Assembly: GCF_017115165.1 (NCBI RefSeq) | Contig: NZ_JABXKF010000169.1 | Coordinates: 1-64,000 of the forward strand | Length of the DNA stretch: 64,000 nucleotides | Reading direction: 5' to 3' | Origin: Nostoc sp. LPT | GTDB taxonomy: Bacteria > Cyanobacteriota > Cyanobacteriia > Cyanobacteriales > Nostocaceae | Shown here: positions 46,742 through 54,981 of the stretch, piece by piece | How the letters are laid out: every line of letters starts with the position of its first letter | How positions within the stretch are numbered: position 1 is the first letter of the stretch | Made by a program: the position numbers and the translations under genes | The notes under the pieces: generated by a model | Told to the model about the DNA's origin: nothing | What the model saw: the letters and a program-made list of their open reading frames with translations, nothing else | Database searches by the model: none

Positions 46742-47241
46742 CTACTAGGTGCATTTTGCCATGCCAGCTACATTTTATATAAGTATAATTACGGTATACA
46801 TTGCTTCTTAGGAAAATTTTATATTTTTAGTATAAAACAGTACAAAATACTTGTACTTATTTGACTGGCACAATTCCTCCAACGCCTAATTTTCAATCTT
46901 TGCGCAGGAGTACTCCATTATAGAAATCGCCTAGTAGGTACGCCATCGCACCTGAATTTGCTCAATTTTATCTGGCAATATTTCCACAAATTTTCTCAGA
47001 TGAACTGAAATTTAACAAATAAGCTCCAGTATGCCATTCTAAAATTCAGGTCGCCATTAGCACTCAATTCTAAATTTAATTTTTAATTGCTAATGTCTTG
47101 ATTTTCTGGTCTAGAAACCTCTGGATTTGTACAAAAACTTATATTTAACTACAACAATTTTAGAATTCTCATGCAAATACACAGCATAAACAAAAAAAAA
47201 TCCCAAAAAATTTACTTTATATTTTTTATTTTGACGAAATG
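46742..47241. other. 500-base AT-rich gene-free region
   Basis: No repeats or genes are seen except poly-A/T runs near 47192-47232. It includes the probable promoter of the signalling operon (near 46.75-46.9 kb) and the 3' flank of the MOSC gene. Confidence 0.5.
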
Positions 47242-48036
47242 TTAACTTTGTTGTAAGGGTATGTCAACTTCATCGCCGAGTTGTAAAATTTTTCCGGCTG
47301 ACGATTGGGGTAGTTGAGTATTAATACTCAATCTATAAAAGTGATTAAAAGGCGATGAAGCAACCCACTTTGGCAGAGTTGCTTGTCGCTGGGTTATAAA
47401 GATTTTTTGAAAGTTTGGGTAAGCTTCTCCTAAGTAAGAATCGCGTGTTGGTACTAGACAACGCTGACATGGGTTAACGCCAAAAAAGTGTACATTTCCC
47501 ACTTGAAAAGAGACTAAATCACCTTGTTCACTAAATAGCCGATCTTCCCAAAATGCTGGTACACCACCAATCTCGATGTTGGCACGCATCCGACGGCGCA
47601 TTTCATCTACACTTAAACCAGGAAACCAAGAAGCTACCTCTGCCAATGTCGCCGTACTAATTACCGTTGGGCCAAGTGAGTGTGTATCGTCAGGAAAACC
47701 CATCAAAGAGTTTTGTCTCAATGTGACAGCAAACTTAAAATAATCACTCAAAGTTGCTTCTAATGCTTGCCGTTCCTCATCCAGATGAAAAATTTGTTGT
47801 AAGTTGCGATCGGGGATTTGCAACGAGATAGTTCTATTTAAAAGTGCAAATTGCGCCCTTAGTAAATGGATTTTAGCATGACGCTTGCCATTGACAAATC
47901 TACCTTGTTCGTCAAAAATGGCAAACTCGCGGTCATACTGTAGTGCGCCACTGGCAAGAACTCTAGCGTTCTCAACTTCAACACCATCCAGTGATTTAAC
48001 TGGATACAGTAAAATCTTAGCTAGGTAAGGCGTCAT
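47242..48036 (-). CDS. MOSC domain protein (mARC/YcbX-like)
   Basis: The 264-residue protein has an N-terminal MOSC beta-barrel (LAKILLYPVKSLDGVEVENA, REFAIFDEQGRFVNGKRH). The MOSC domain has RRRMRANIEIGGVPAFWED, VHFFGVNPCQRCLVPTRDS with the molybdenum-liganding Cys candidate in NPCQRC, and a late GDEVDI. Relatives bind sulfurated molybdenum cofactor and reduce N-hydroxylated compounds. It lacks a clear ferredoxin domain, so an electron-donor partner is needed. It stands alone. Confidence 0.83.
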   Translation of the reverse strand: MTPYLAKILLYPVKSLDGVEVENARVLASGALQYDREFAIFDEQGRFVNGKRHAKIHLLRAQFALLNRTISLQIPDRNLQQIFHLDEERQALEATLSDYFKFAVTLRQNSLMGFPDDTHSLGPTVISTATLAEVASWFPGLSVDEMRRRMRANIEIGGVPAFWEDRLFSEQGDLVSFQVGNVHFFGVNPCQRCLVPTRDSYLGEAYPNFQKIFITQRQATLPKWVASSPFNHFYRLSINTQLPQSSAGKILQLGDEVDIPLQQS

Positions 48037-48250
48037 AGCAATATTGGATTTGAGATTTGGCGAAAAGTTGCAGTGTCGGCTTCTGGCGATAGCGCAACGT
48101 CTCGCTCTTAGCGTCTGGCTTTACCAATGCTAAGAGCAAACTAAACTTTTCAAGACGGATTTTGGATTTTAGATTGTTGATTTAATAGTCCCCAATCTAA
48201 AATCTAAAATTTTTTTGTTAATGAGCTATTTGAGCAATATTGTTTGTTAA
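48037..48250. repeat. SDR and STRR spacer
   Basis: GGCGATAGCGCAACGTCTCG with CTCTTAGCG lies at about 48087-48137, including TTAGCG/GCTAAGAGC inverted elements. AATCTAAA heptamer-like units lie near 48190-48210. No gene is seen. Confidence 0.6.
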
Positions 48251-48892
48251 TTATGGATATACTGGCGATTTATCGATTCCGCCAACATGATTTAAAGGCC
48301 AGAAGCGAACTACAGCACGTCCAATAATATTCTGGCGCGGGACAACACCCCAGCAGCGGCTGTCATAACTACTGTTACGATTATCACCCAGTACTAAATA
48401 TGAATCGGCTGGTATAGTCTGGGGTTTGGCCAAAAAAGGTGGCTGTGGCCCTGATTGGCAAACATCAATAACTGTGGTCTGCCCAGAACTGAGGTAATTG
48501 GTTTCTGGTAGAGGTTTGTTGTTGATATAGACTTTCCCATCTTTAAGTTGTATTTTTTCTCCAGGTAAGGCAATTATACGTTTAATAAAAGCATCTTGAT
48601 ATTGTTCTTTTTGTAGTTCTTTCGTCGGTGAAAATACTACTATATCTCCCCGCTGCGGGTCAGCAAATTTATACTTCAACTTATCGACAATAATTTTGTC
48701 TGCCTCCCACTGGTTTGGCGTACCATGCAGAGTCGGTTCCATTGAGCCAGAAGGAATCCAGCGTGCTTCAGCAACAAAGGTACGAATTCCCAGAGCTAAA
48801 ACAATGCTCAATACAATTGTTCTACCTAGCTCTGCGATCCAAGAATTATCGGGTTGTTGACTAGAGTTGTTATCAGACACTTGATTATGCAT
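48251..48892 (-). CDS. lepB: Signal peptidase I
   Basis: It cleaves signal peptides of exported and lumenal proteins. The 213-residue protein has one N-terminal membrane helix (about 22-42). Box B is RWIPSGSMEPTL with catalytic Ser at residue 50, box D KRIIALPGEKI has the general-base Lys (about 103), and box E is GDNRNSSYDSRCWG. The S26 fold is complete. The C-terminus ends in the usual VVRFWPLNHVGGID. It is the only gene of its kind in the window. Confidence 0.94.
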   Translation of the reverse strand: MHNQVSDNNSSQQPDNSWIAELGRTIVLSIVLALGIRTFVAEARWIPSGSMEPTLHGTPNQWEADKIIVDKLKYKFADPQRGDIVVFSPTKELQKEQYQDAFIKRIIALPGEKIQLKDGKVYINNKPLPETNYLSSGQTTVIDVCQSGPQPPFLAKPQTIPADSYLVLGDNRNSSYDSRCWGVVPRQNIIGRAVVRFWPLNHVGGIDKSPVYP

Positions 48893-49293
48893 GAAATTAC
48901 TTAAATTAACGAAAGATGTAGGTAATTAACTCGCCTAGTGAGACTTTATCTGTTAATCTTAACGGGAAAATTTTAATTTCCTAGTTATGTTTGCATCTTG
49001 ACTACCAATTTTAGATTGTGGATTGGGAAGGAGGCGGGAGGCAGTTCTTGCTGGGGGCAGGAGGTTTGAATTTAGATGAGGCTATGAGACGCTCTTGCGT
49101 TCAACCCTATCTAATTACAGTCCACAAAATCGGAGATTTTGTGGGGGGACTTAAACCCTTGCTGCCTCTCTTGTTAAAAATAAACTTTTTTTTAAGGCGT
49201 GGCAAAAATTGATTACTCCGATCGCGAATAAGTTTAACCTAAAAGCATGGTTCTCTGTAATACATACCTCCCTATCTAAACTTGGTTATCTCT
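48893..49293. other. Divergent promoter region with a strong hairpin
   Basis: It contains a GGAGGCGGGAGGCAG purine-rich tract near 49030. A perfect 10-bp hairpin at 49122-49144 (CCACAAAATC, loop GGA, GATTTTGTGG) may be a dispersed palindrome or regulatory structure upstream of pyrC. A 64-codon frame at 49018 is not convincing. Confidence 0.55.
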
Positions 49294-50613
49294 ATGTCAT
49301 CGCCAAAAATGTTACTAATTCGCCGCGCTCGCATAATCTTACCCGATGGTGAACTGATGGTTGGGGATGTATTGACGCGCGATCGCCAAATAGTCGAAGT
49401 TGCGCCAGAAATCTCCCAAACAGCACTAGCCACTGAAGTTGACGCAGAAGGCTTAACTTTGTTGCCAGGAGTTATCGATCCGCAGGTGCATTTCCGGGAA
49501 CCTGGACTAGAACACAAAGAAGATTTATTCACCGCCAGTTGTGCCTGTGCTAAAGGGGGAGTCACAACATTTTTAGAAATGCCCAATACGCGCCCCCTAA
49601 CAACGACACAGCAGGCATTAGACGACAAACTAGAACGGGCCTCACACAAGTCCTTGGTTAATTATGGCTTTTTTATTGGGGCAACAGCAGAGAATTTACC
49701 AGATTTGCTTTTAGCAAAACCAACACCAGGAATTAAGATTTTCATGGGGTCAATGCATGGTCAGTTGTTGGTTGATGGCGAAACAGCATTGGAGGCGATA
49801 TTTGCCAAAGGCGATCGTTTGATTGCCGTTCATGCCGAAGACCAAGCTAGAATCAACCAACGCCGCCAAGAATTTGCCAATATTCACGACCCAGCCGTTC
49901 ACTCGCAAATTCAAGACGATCAAGCGGCTTTGCTTGCAACCCAACTAGCATTAAAACTTTCTCAAAAATATCAACGTCGGTTGCATATTCTCCATCTGTC
50001 AACAGCGTTAGAAGCAGATTTGCTGCGTCAGGAGAAACCGAGTTGGGTGACGGCGGAGGTGACACCACAGCATTTGTTATTAAATACTAGTGCATATAAA
50101 CAGATTGGCACATTAGCACAGATGAATCCACCTTTGCGATCGCCCCACGATAACGAAGTTCTCTGGCAAGCTTTGCGCGATGGCGTGATTGATTTCATCG
50201 CTACAGATCATGCGCCGCACACCTTAGAAGAAAAAGCTCAAGAATATCCCAATACTCCTTCGGGAATGCCTGGTGTAGAAACTTCCCTAGCTTTGATGTT
50301 AACGGCGGCGATGCAGGGAAAGTGTACTGTGGCTCAAGTTGTGAACTGGATGTCTAAAGCTGTAGCTGTGGCTTATGGTATTCCGAATAAGGGAGCGATC
50401 GCACCTGGTTATGATGCCGATTTGGTGCTTGTAGATTTAAACACATACCGCCCAGTTCGGCGCGAGGAACTTTTAACCAAATGCCATTGGAGTCCTTTTG
50501 AAGGCTGGAACCTTACTGGCTGGGCTAAAACCACCATTGTCGGCGGTGAAATAGTTTATGACAAAGGCCAGGTAAATACGCAAGTGCGGGGTCAAGCTTT
50601 AACTTTTTTATAG
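49294..50613 (+). CDS. pyrC: Dihydroorotase
   Basis: It makes dihydroorotate from carbamoyl-aspartate in pyrimidine synthesis. The ATG at 49294 is preferred to a TTG 12 bases upstream. The 439-residue protein has the amidohydrolase zinc motif PQVHFREPGLEHKEDLFTAS (HxH and substrate Arg). It also has IFMGSMHGQLLVD, IAVHAEDQARI, RRLHILHLST and IATDHAPHTLEEK with the catalytic Asp. This is a class I-type enzyme. An ATC-rich HIP1-like GCGATCGC lies inside. It is flanked by the tnpB element on the 3' side. Confidence 0.93.
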   Translation: MSSPKMLLIRRARIILPDGELMVGDVLTRDRQIVEVAPEISQTALATEVDAEGLTLLPGVIDPQVHFREPGLEHKEDLFTASCACAKGGVTTFLEMPNTRPLTTTQQALDDKLERASHKSLVNYGFFIGATAENLPDLLLAKPTPGIKIFMGSMHGQLLVDGETALEAIFAKGDRLIAVHAEDQARINQRRQEFANIHDPAVHSQIQDDQAALLATQLALKLSQKYQRRLHILHLSTALEADLLRQEKPSWVTAEVTPQHLLLNTSAYKQIGTLAQMNPPLRSPHDNEVLWQALRDGVIDFIATDHAPHTLEEKAQEYPNTPSGMPGVETSLALMLTAAMQGKCTVAQVVNWMSKAVAVAYGIPNKGAIAPGYDADLVLVDLNTYRPVRREELLTKCHWSPFEGWNLTGWAKTTIVGGEIVYDKGQVNTQVRGQALTFL

Positions 50614-50645
50614 CCAATATTTATTTAACCTTAGTGACATACTCC

Positions 50646-50760
50646 CACACTGTAACGGTACTCCGTTCAGTGTGGGCTTCTCAGACAATCCGGCTACTGC
50701 TTAGGAGGCTCTGAGCTTTAAGAACGGAATGCCCTACCGCTCTATTTCTTATATTTATCG
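50646..50760 (-). ncRNA. Candidate omega RNA (reRNA) at the tnpB 3' end
   Basis: TnpB nucleases use a guide RNA transcribed from the end of tnpB and the element's right end. Here the segment covers the last codons of tnpB and the CCCACACTG/CAGTGTGGG hairpin, with the guide expected from flanking DNA below about 50640. This is inferred from position and one hairpin only. Confidence 0.4.
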
Positions 50761-51871
50761 CTGCATTATGGTCACGGTCAAGACTGCAACCACATTGGCA
50801 TGAATGCCATCTTTCATGCAACTTCTTTGGTACTTTCATCCCACAACTAGAACAATCCTGTGACGTGTTTTTAGGATTTACAGCTATTACCAACAAGCCA
50901 GCATTTTCGGCTTTGCTTGATAGTATTGACAAAAAACTTGACCATGCCGCGTCATGCATACCCACCGCTAGTCGCGTCCTTGAAAGCCCTTTAACGTTCA
51001 AATCTTCATGAGCAACAACGTTGTACTTTGATAACAACTGTTTAGCTGTTTTGAAGTTAAAATCTTTGCGCTTGTCAGCAACTTTCGTATGTTGCTTACC
51101 CAATTGTTTTACAGCTTTACGTCTACGGTTACTACCTTTTTTACGACGTGAAACACGCTTTTGAATAACACGTAACCATTTTTGAGACTTGCGATAATGT
51201 TGAGGAATGGCAACAGGTTCACCGTCGGAAGTGGTTAAGAATTCTTTCAAGCCCATATCAATTCCTGTAATGGAATCAGGGTTGATGTCTGGCTTTACTG
51301 TTGGAACTGTCGGGTCTTCAAGACTCAGAGTTACATAGTATCCGTCAGCTTTTTTGGTAACTGATGCTGTTTTTACCTTGAATCCGTCTGGGATTGGACG
51401 ATGCAAAATTAGTTTGATGTTTCCTAGTTTTGGGAGGCATATCACGCCTTTTTTAATGCAACCATCCTTAATTTGTGGATAAGTAAAAGTTCGGTAACGG
51501 TCACGAGACTTAAAGCGAGGTTTACCGCTTCTTTTACCATTGCTATCTCCACTTAAAAAACGGTCAAAAGTTACTTTAACTCGCTTGACCACATCCTGCA
51601 AAACTTGTGAGTGAATATCGCTGTAATGAAAATGCGTTTTTTTGAGTAATGGTAACGTTTTCTTTTGGCTGTAATAATCCGGGTTATCCCTTAACTCAGG
51701 TAAATGACAAACAAGAGGACAAGCGTTGACTGGGCAACGATTCTGCTCATACCAATTGAACCTATTAGCCAGCAAATAGTTATATTGCGCTGCTAGCATT
51801 GACAACCATCTATTTATATCATCTGCTTGTTGCTTTGTTGGGCGTAGCTTGAATTGGTACGCTGTCCTCAT
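50681..51871 (-). CDS. tnpB: TnpB RNA-guided nuclease (IS605 OrfB)
   Basis: The 396-residue protein has an N-terminal helix-turn-helix and wedge region ([20 protein letters not shown]). The RuvC residues are present: D205 in [11 protein letters not shown]289 in [10 protein letters not shown] and D367 in [13 protein letters not shown] zinc-binding insert has CSSC at 340-343 with CQC at 358-360. All catalytic residues are intact, so it should be an active guided DNA nuclease. It is divergent from a small RHH-type gene (60 bases apart). The gene ends near the element's right-end hairpin. Confidence 0.93.
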   Translation of the reverse strand: MRTAYQFKLRPTKQQADDINRWLSMLAAQYNYLLANRFNWYEQNRCPVNACPLVCHLPELRDNPDYYSQKKTLPLLKKTHFHYSDIHSQVLQDVVKRVKVTFDRFLSGDSNGKRSGKPRFKSRDRYRTFTYPQIKDGCIKKGVICLPKLGNIKLILHRPIPDGFKVKTASVTKKADGYYVTLSLEDPTVPTVKPDINPDSITGIDMGLKEFLTTSDGEPVAIPQHYRKSQKWLRVIQKRVSRRKKGSNRRRKAVKQLGKQHTKVADKRKDFNFKTAKQLLSKYNVVAHEDLNVKGLSRTRLAVGMHDAAWSSFLSILSSKAENAGLLVIAVNPKNTSQDCSSCGMKVPKKLHERWHSCQCGCSLDRDHNAAINIRNRAVGHSVLKAQSLLSSSRIV

Positions 51872-51931
51872 TTGTTGTCACCTCCTTAATACATATATAA
51901 TAACATTAATGAGGGAACGTTGGTGGAACAA

Positions 51932-52087
51932 ATGAAAAACAAAGAGTTAAAGATACGGATTAGTGAGCGTAGACTCAACAAAGTACGCTTATATGCTGTT
52001 CACGCTGACAAAACTATGACTCAAGTGATAGAAGAGCTTATTGACTCGTTGCCAACTCCAGAGAGAGGCAATTCATCCCAACACTGA
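51932..52087 (+). CDS. Small ribbon-helix-helix-like protein divergent from tnpB
   Basis: This 51-residue gene starts with MKNKELKIRISERRLNKVRL and continues YAVHADKTMTQVIEELIDSL, a beta strand plus two helices as in CopG/MetJ-type DNA-binding dimers. GGTGG precedes the ATG at five bases; in-frame GTG and TTG codons lie just upstream. It is divergent from tnpB and within the element ends. It may repress tnpB. It is too short for a length-based gene caller. Confidence 0.7.
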   Translation: MKNKELKIRISERRLNKVRLYAVHADKTMTQVIEELIDSLPTPERGNSSQH

Positions 52088-52110
52088 CTCTTCGAGTACA
52101 GTGTGGGGCT

Positions 52111-52499
52111 TCTGTCGGTTCAAGCTAAAACATTTAAATTGTATATTTACTCGTGAGGGTTGTCATTAGTCATTTGTATTTCAAAGGACAGATGACCATT
52201 GACTGCATGACAGTCTTAACAATTGCAATGTACAATCTAGACGCGCATCAGATTATCTAAAAGCTGATTCTAGGTTGGCTTTCACGTTCAGTTGACACCA
52301 ATGCTACGTGTACCCTCTCTACAAAGAAGCAAGCTATACGTAGTGTCTCGTAGAGAAGACGATTCGTTAAAAAAAAACTTAAGTATTCTTCCAGTCGGAT
52401 AAATCGGATAAGTCGGATAAGAGTAAACAAGCTAATGGAACCGTATTGTGATTCATCTCATGATGCTTGTCCACAGAAAAATAATCAAAGAGAATTGCT
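52111..52499. other. Gene-free spacer with SDR and tandem repeat
   Basis: A dispersed repeat at about 52320-52362 (AAGCAAGCTATACGTAGTGT, CTCGTAGAGAAGAC) and three TCGGATAA units at about 52396-52420 are present. The ATG of the next gene follows AAAGAGAATTGCT. Confidence 0.65.
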
Positions 52500-53675
52500 A
52501 TGTCCTTCAAGATTTTGGCTTTAGACGGTGGCGGTATTCGTGGAATTGTTGCAGCACGAATACTTCAACAAGTAGAACAAGAAATTAGAACTCAGGGAAA
52601 AGGAGAGTTTTTACACGAATACTTTGACATGGTTGCTGGTACTTCTACTGGTTCAATATTAGCAGGAGGAATTGCTATAGGAAAAAAGAGTGATGAACTC
52701 ATTAAACTGTATAAAAATAAAGGTAAAGATATATTCCCTCTGGAGATAAAAGAGCGCTACAAAAACTTTCCGTCCATCATCAAATCAATTATTGAGGTAT
52801 TTTCTCCATCTAAATATTCTCATGATGGAATTACTAGCGTACTCAAAGATGCCTATAAATCCACAAGAATCAAGGATATCGAAAAACCCATTCTTTTGAT
52901 TCTTGCTTACGATACGCTATATCGCAACACCACCTTTTTTACAAATTGTCATCCCGATTTAGGAGACAGATGGTACGATGACTGTTATTTATGGGAAATA
53001 TGTACCGCTTCTGCCTCAGCGCCTACTTTTTTTCCACCATATAAATTACAACCTGTAGATAAACAAAAATTTGGTGACTGGGAATTCCCACACATTGATG
53101 GAGGAGTTTCTGCTAATAACCCTGCTCTTGCAGCTTTGAGTTTAGCGATGAGGATTAGTCAGTCTTCAGTATCTCCAGAAATCAAGCAACAATATAAACT
53201 AGATAATCTGCGATTGGAAGATATTTCTATCCTTTCTATTGGCACAGGTCAAACTGGTCAACCATATCAATATAAGCAAATAAGCAAATGGAGAGGCTTA
53301 GACTGGATCAAAAATCTTACTAACATCTTCATGGAACCTACATCTGAGATTGATAGTACGATTTGCCGACAAATTATGGGTGGATATGAGTCCAAACGTT
53401 ACTTACGTCTTCAGTTTGACTTAAATGAGACATTTAAACCCAAACCAAAAGAGACTTATAAAGATCCTCGCATTGTCTTACCTCCAGAAGAGCGGAAAAA
53501 TAAATTTACAGGGGAAAAAGTCACTGAAGAAATAGATAATACTAATTCCGAGATTCTTCAGCAGTTAATAGATACTACGTCTGCATTCATCGATCGCGGT
53601 CTTACGTACTACACCAGAGACGACTCCGGTTCTCCGATAATAAAAGCGATCACGTCTTTTATTAGAGATAACTAG
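52500..53675 (+). CDS. Patatin-like phospholipase
   Basis: The 391-residue protein has the patatin catalytic set: oxyanion DGGGIRG at 9-15, nucleophile GTSTGS with Ser49, and the dyad Asp in HIDGGVSANNP (about 200). It would hydrolyse phospholipid or acyl esters at the membrane or in the cytosol. Patatins of this type occur in lipid turnover and as effectors in CBASS anti-phage systems, but no CD-NTase gene lies beside it. It is transcribed alone next to the tnpB element, and a strong hairpin follows it. Confidence 0.88.
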   Translation: MSFKILALDGGGIRGIVAARILQQVEQEIRTQGKGEFLHEYFDMVAGTSTGSILAGGIAIGKKSDELIKLYKNKGKDIFPLEIKERYKNFPSIIKSIIEVFSPSKYSHDGITSVLKDAYKSTRIKDIEKPILLILAYDTLYRNTTFFTNCHPDLGDRWYDDCYLWEICTASASAPTFFPPYKLQPVDKQKFGDWEFPHIDGGVSANNPALAALSLAMRISQSSVSPEIKQQYKLDNLRLEDISILSIGTGQTGQPYQYKQISKWRGLDWIKNLTNIFMEPTSEIDSTICRQIMGGYESKRYLRLQFDLNETFKPKPKETYKDPRIVLPPEERKNKFTGEKVTEEIDNTNSEILQQLIDTTSAFIDRGLTYYTRDDSGSPIIKAITSFIRDN

Positions 53676-53707
53676 CAATCTTCTGTGTCATTCTTTATAA
53701 GTGTCTA

Positions 53708-53740
53708 CAATTGGGTGGGGTTTGAATACCCATCCAATTG
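53708..53740. terminator. Hairpin after the patatin gene
   Basis: CAATTGGGTGGG and CCCATCCAATTG form a 12-bp stem with one mismatch, 33 bases after the stop. There is no long T-run. Confidence 0.5.
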
Positions 53741-54114
53741 ATTTCTACACCCTGTTCAAGACTTTTTCTGGCTCGTTCCATCAGCTTAGATAATCAAGGA
53801 GCGATCGCAGGTCAAATTTAGCAATAACTGCCTTCTTTGATAAATTCTATAAATTGTATTTAATTTACTAATTAAAATTTGTGTTTCTGATAAAGTTTAG
53901 TAAAGTCAAGCTTTACCTCTTCTTTGTACTAGTACTATCATATCGTAATAATACCTAAGTTTTTTAATTATTAATTAACGAGGAGAAGATATAAAAAACC
54001 TTTTAGCAAAAAAATAGAATGTGTAATCCAATACATTTTTCTCAGCCCTGTTTTGTGTTGTTGCCGCAGTATTTCCCGAATGTTTTCCATGAGAACTGAG
54101 GCAGAGAAAATAAT
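53741..54114. other. AT-rich intergenic region
   Basis: Nothing beyond AT-rich sequence and one GCGATCGC is seen. It probably contains the promoter of the following permease-like gene. Confidence 0.4.
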
Positions 54115-54675
54115 ATGTTTTTAGACATTTTAGCTAGCCTGCAACGGTTATTTGTTGGTTATATTCCAGCCGCTGTATTGGGTGGTTTCATTGGATATTT
54201 AATCGGGATAAATAGCATGATTTATCAGCTATTTAGGCTGATGTTTCAGATACCTCATAGTATCCCTCCTATAGCTTTGCTACCTATTGCTCTAATCATG
54301 TTTCAAGAGAGTAATTCGGCTGCTATTGTAGTAGTTTTTGTGGGAACTCTCTGGACAATGATTATTAATACAGCAATAGGTATGCAGCATTTCAAGAGAC
54401 AGAATAATAACTTTCGTGTAGCTATATTTCATATATTTCATGCCTTGAAAGTTAGCATTTGGGTAGCCTGGTTTATTGTTATTGCCACAGAAATGTTAAC
54501 AGGCCCAAGAGGACTTGGCTTTACCCTCTGGGATGCTTATAAGGCTGGCAATGCTGATTACATAATCCAGGAAATCTTATACATCGGTATCATTGGTTTT
54601 TTGCTGGATCAGTTACTAGATTTCGCAGCCTATATTCTCTCGCAAATGGTTTCAGATGGGAAAAAATCTTCTTAA
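54115..54675 (+). CDS. Truncated NrtB/SsuC-type ABC permease
   Basis: The 186-residue membrane protein aligns by eye with nitrate/taurine ABC permeases: RLFVGYIPAAVLGGFIGYLI, RLMFQIPHSIPPIALLPIAL, VVVFVGTLWTMIINTAIGMQ, VAWFIVIATEMLTGPRGLGF and TLWDAYKAGNADYII. Typical members are about 270 residues. The usual N-terminus is missing. The EAA-type coupling loop (normally between the NTA.G and AW..I.AEM blocks) is shortened by 20-25 residues. No ATPase or binding-protein gene is adjacent. It may be a degenerate orphan or a divergent permease. Confidence 0.6.
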   Translation: MFLDILASLQRLFVGYIPAAVLGGFIGYLIGINSMIYQLFRLMFQIPHSIPPIALLPIALIMFQESNSAAIVVVFVGTLWTMIINTAIGMQHFKRQNNNFRVAIFHIFHALKVSIWVAWFIVIATEMLTGPRGLGFTLWDAYKAGNADYIIQEILYIGIIGFLLDQLLDFAAYILSQMVSDGKKSS

Positions 54676-54699
54676 ATTTTATCTAGTACAACACGGCGT

Positions 54700-54950
54700 A
54701 AATCAACCACCCCTGACGCTCCTGCGTCGCTAACGCTGCGCTAACGGGTGACGCTCTCTACGAGACGCTGCGCGTAGCTTGCAACTCTTAACAGAGTACG
54801 CAGGCTCGCTCATAGCATTGCCATGCCGTTGGCGTTCGCGTTAGCGTTTCTGAAAGAGAAGGCTTTACGCTGCGTTAACGGCAGTTCCTCATGGGGGGAA
54901 CCCCCTTGGCGCTAGCCTCTCTCTTTGGGAGAAGACCGGACTACCTCATC
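54700..54950. repeat. Cluster of small dispersed repeats
   Basis: This 250-base block is a patchwork of repeat signatures: CTCTACGAGACGCTGCGCGTA, CCGTTGGCGTTCGCGTTAGC, GGGGGGAACCCCCTTGGCGC and CTCTCTCTTTGGGAG. It is more GC-rich than neighbouring intergenic DNA and has many short inverted pairs. No gene is seen. Confidence 0.75.
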
Positions 54951-54981
54951 ATTCCAAATCAACGAAACGCTTACGCTGTAT

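Larger units (their letters stand above)
50630..52110. mobile_element. IS200/IS605-type element carrying tnpB without tnpA
   Basis: A tnpB gene on the minus strand and a small divergent gene are flanked by imperfect palindromes. At 50646-50676 CCCACACTG pairs with CAGTGTGGG, and at 52078-52108 CCAACACTG pairs with CAGTGTGGGG. Such subterminal hairpins are the transposase recognition ends of this class. No tnpA lies inside, so movement would need TnpA from elsewhere. The exact boundaries were not determined. Confidence 0.75.

Noticed and set aside
49018-49212. 64-codon frame before pyrC
   Set aside because: It runs through a G-rich tract and a palindrome, with no conserved protein sequence.
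52500-53675. CBASS system with patatin effector
   Set aside because: No cyclic-nucleotide synthase, E1/E2 or JAB gene is adjacent, so a stand-alone patatin is the safer call.
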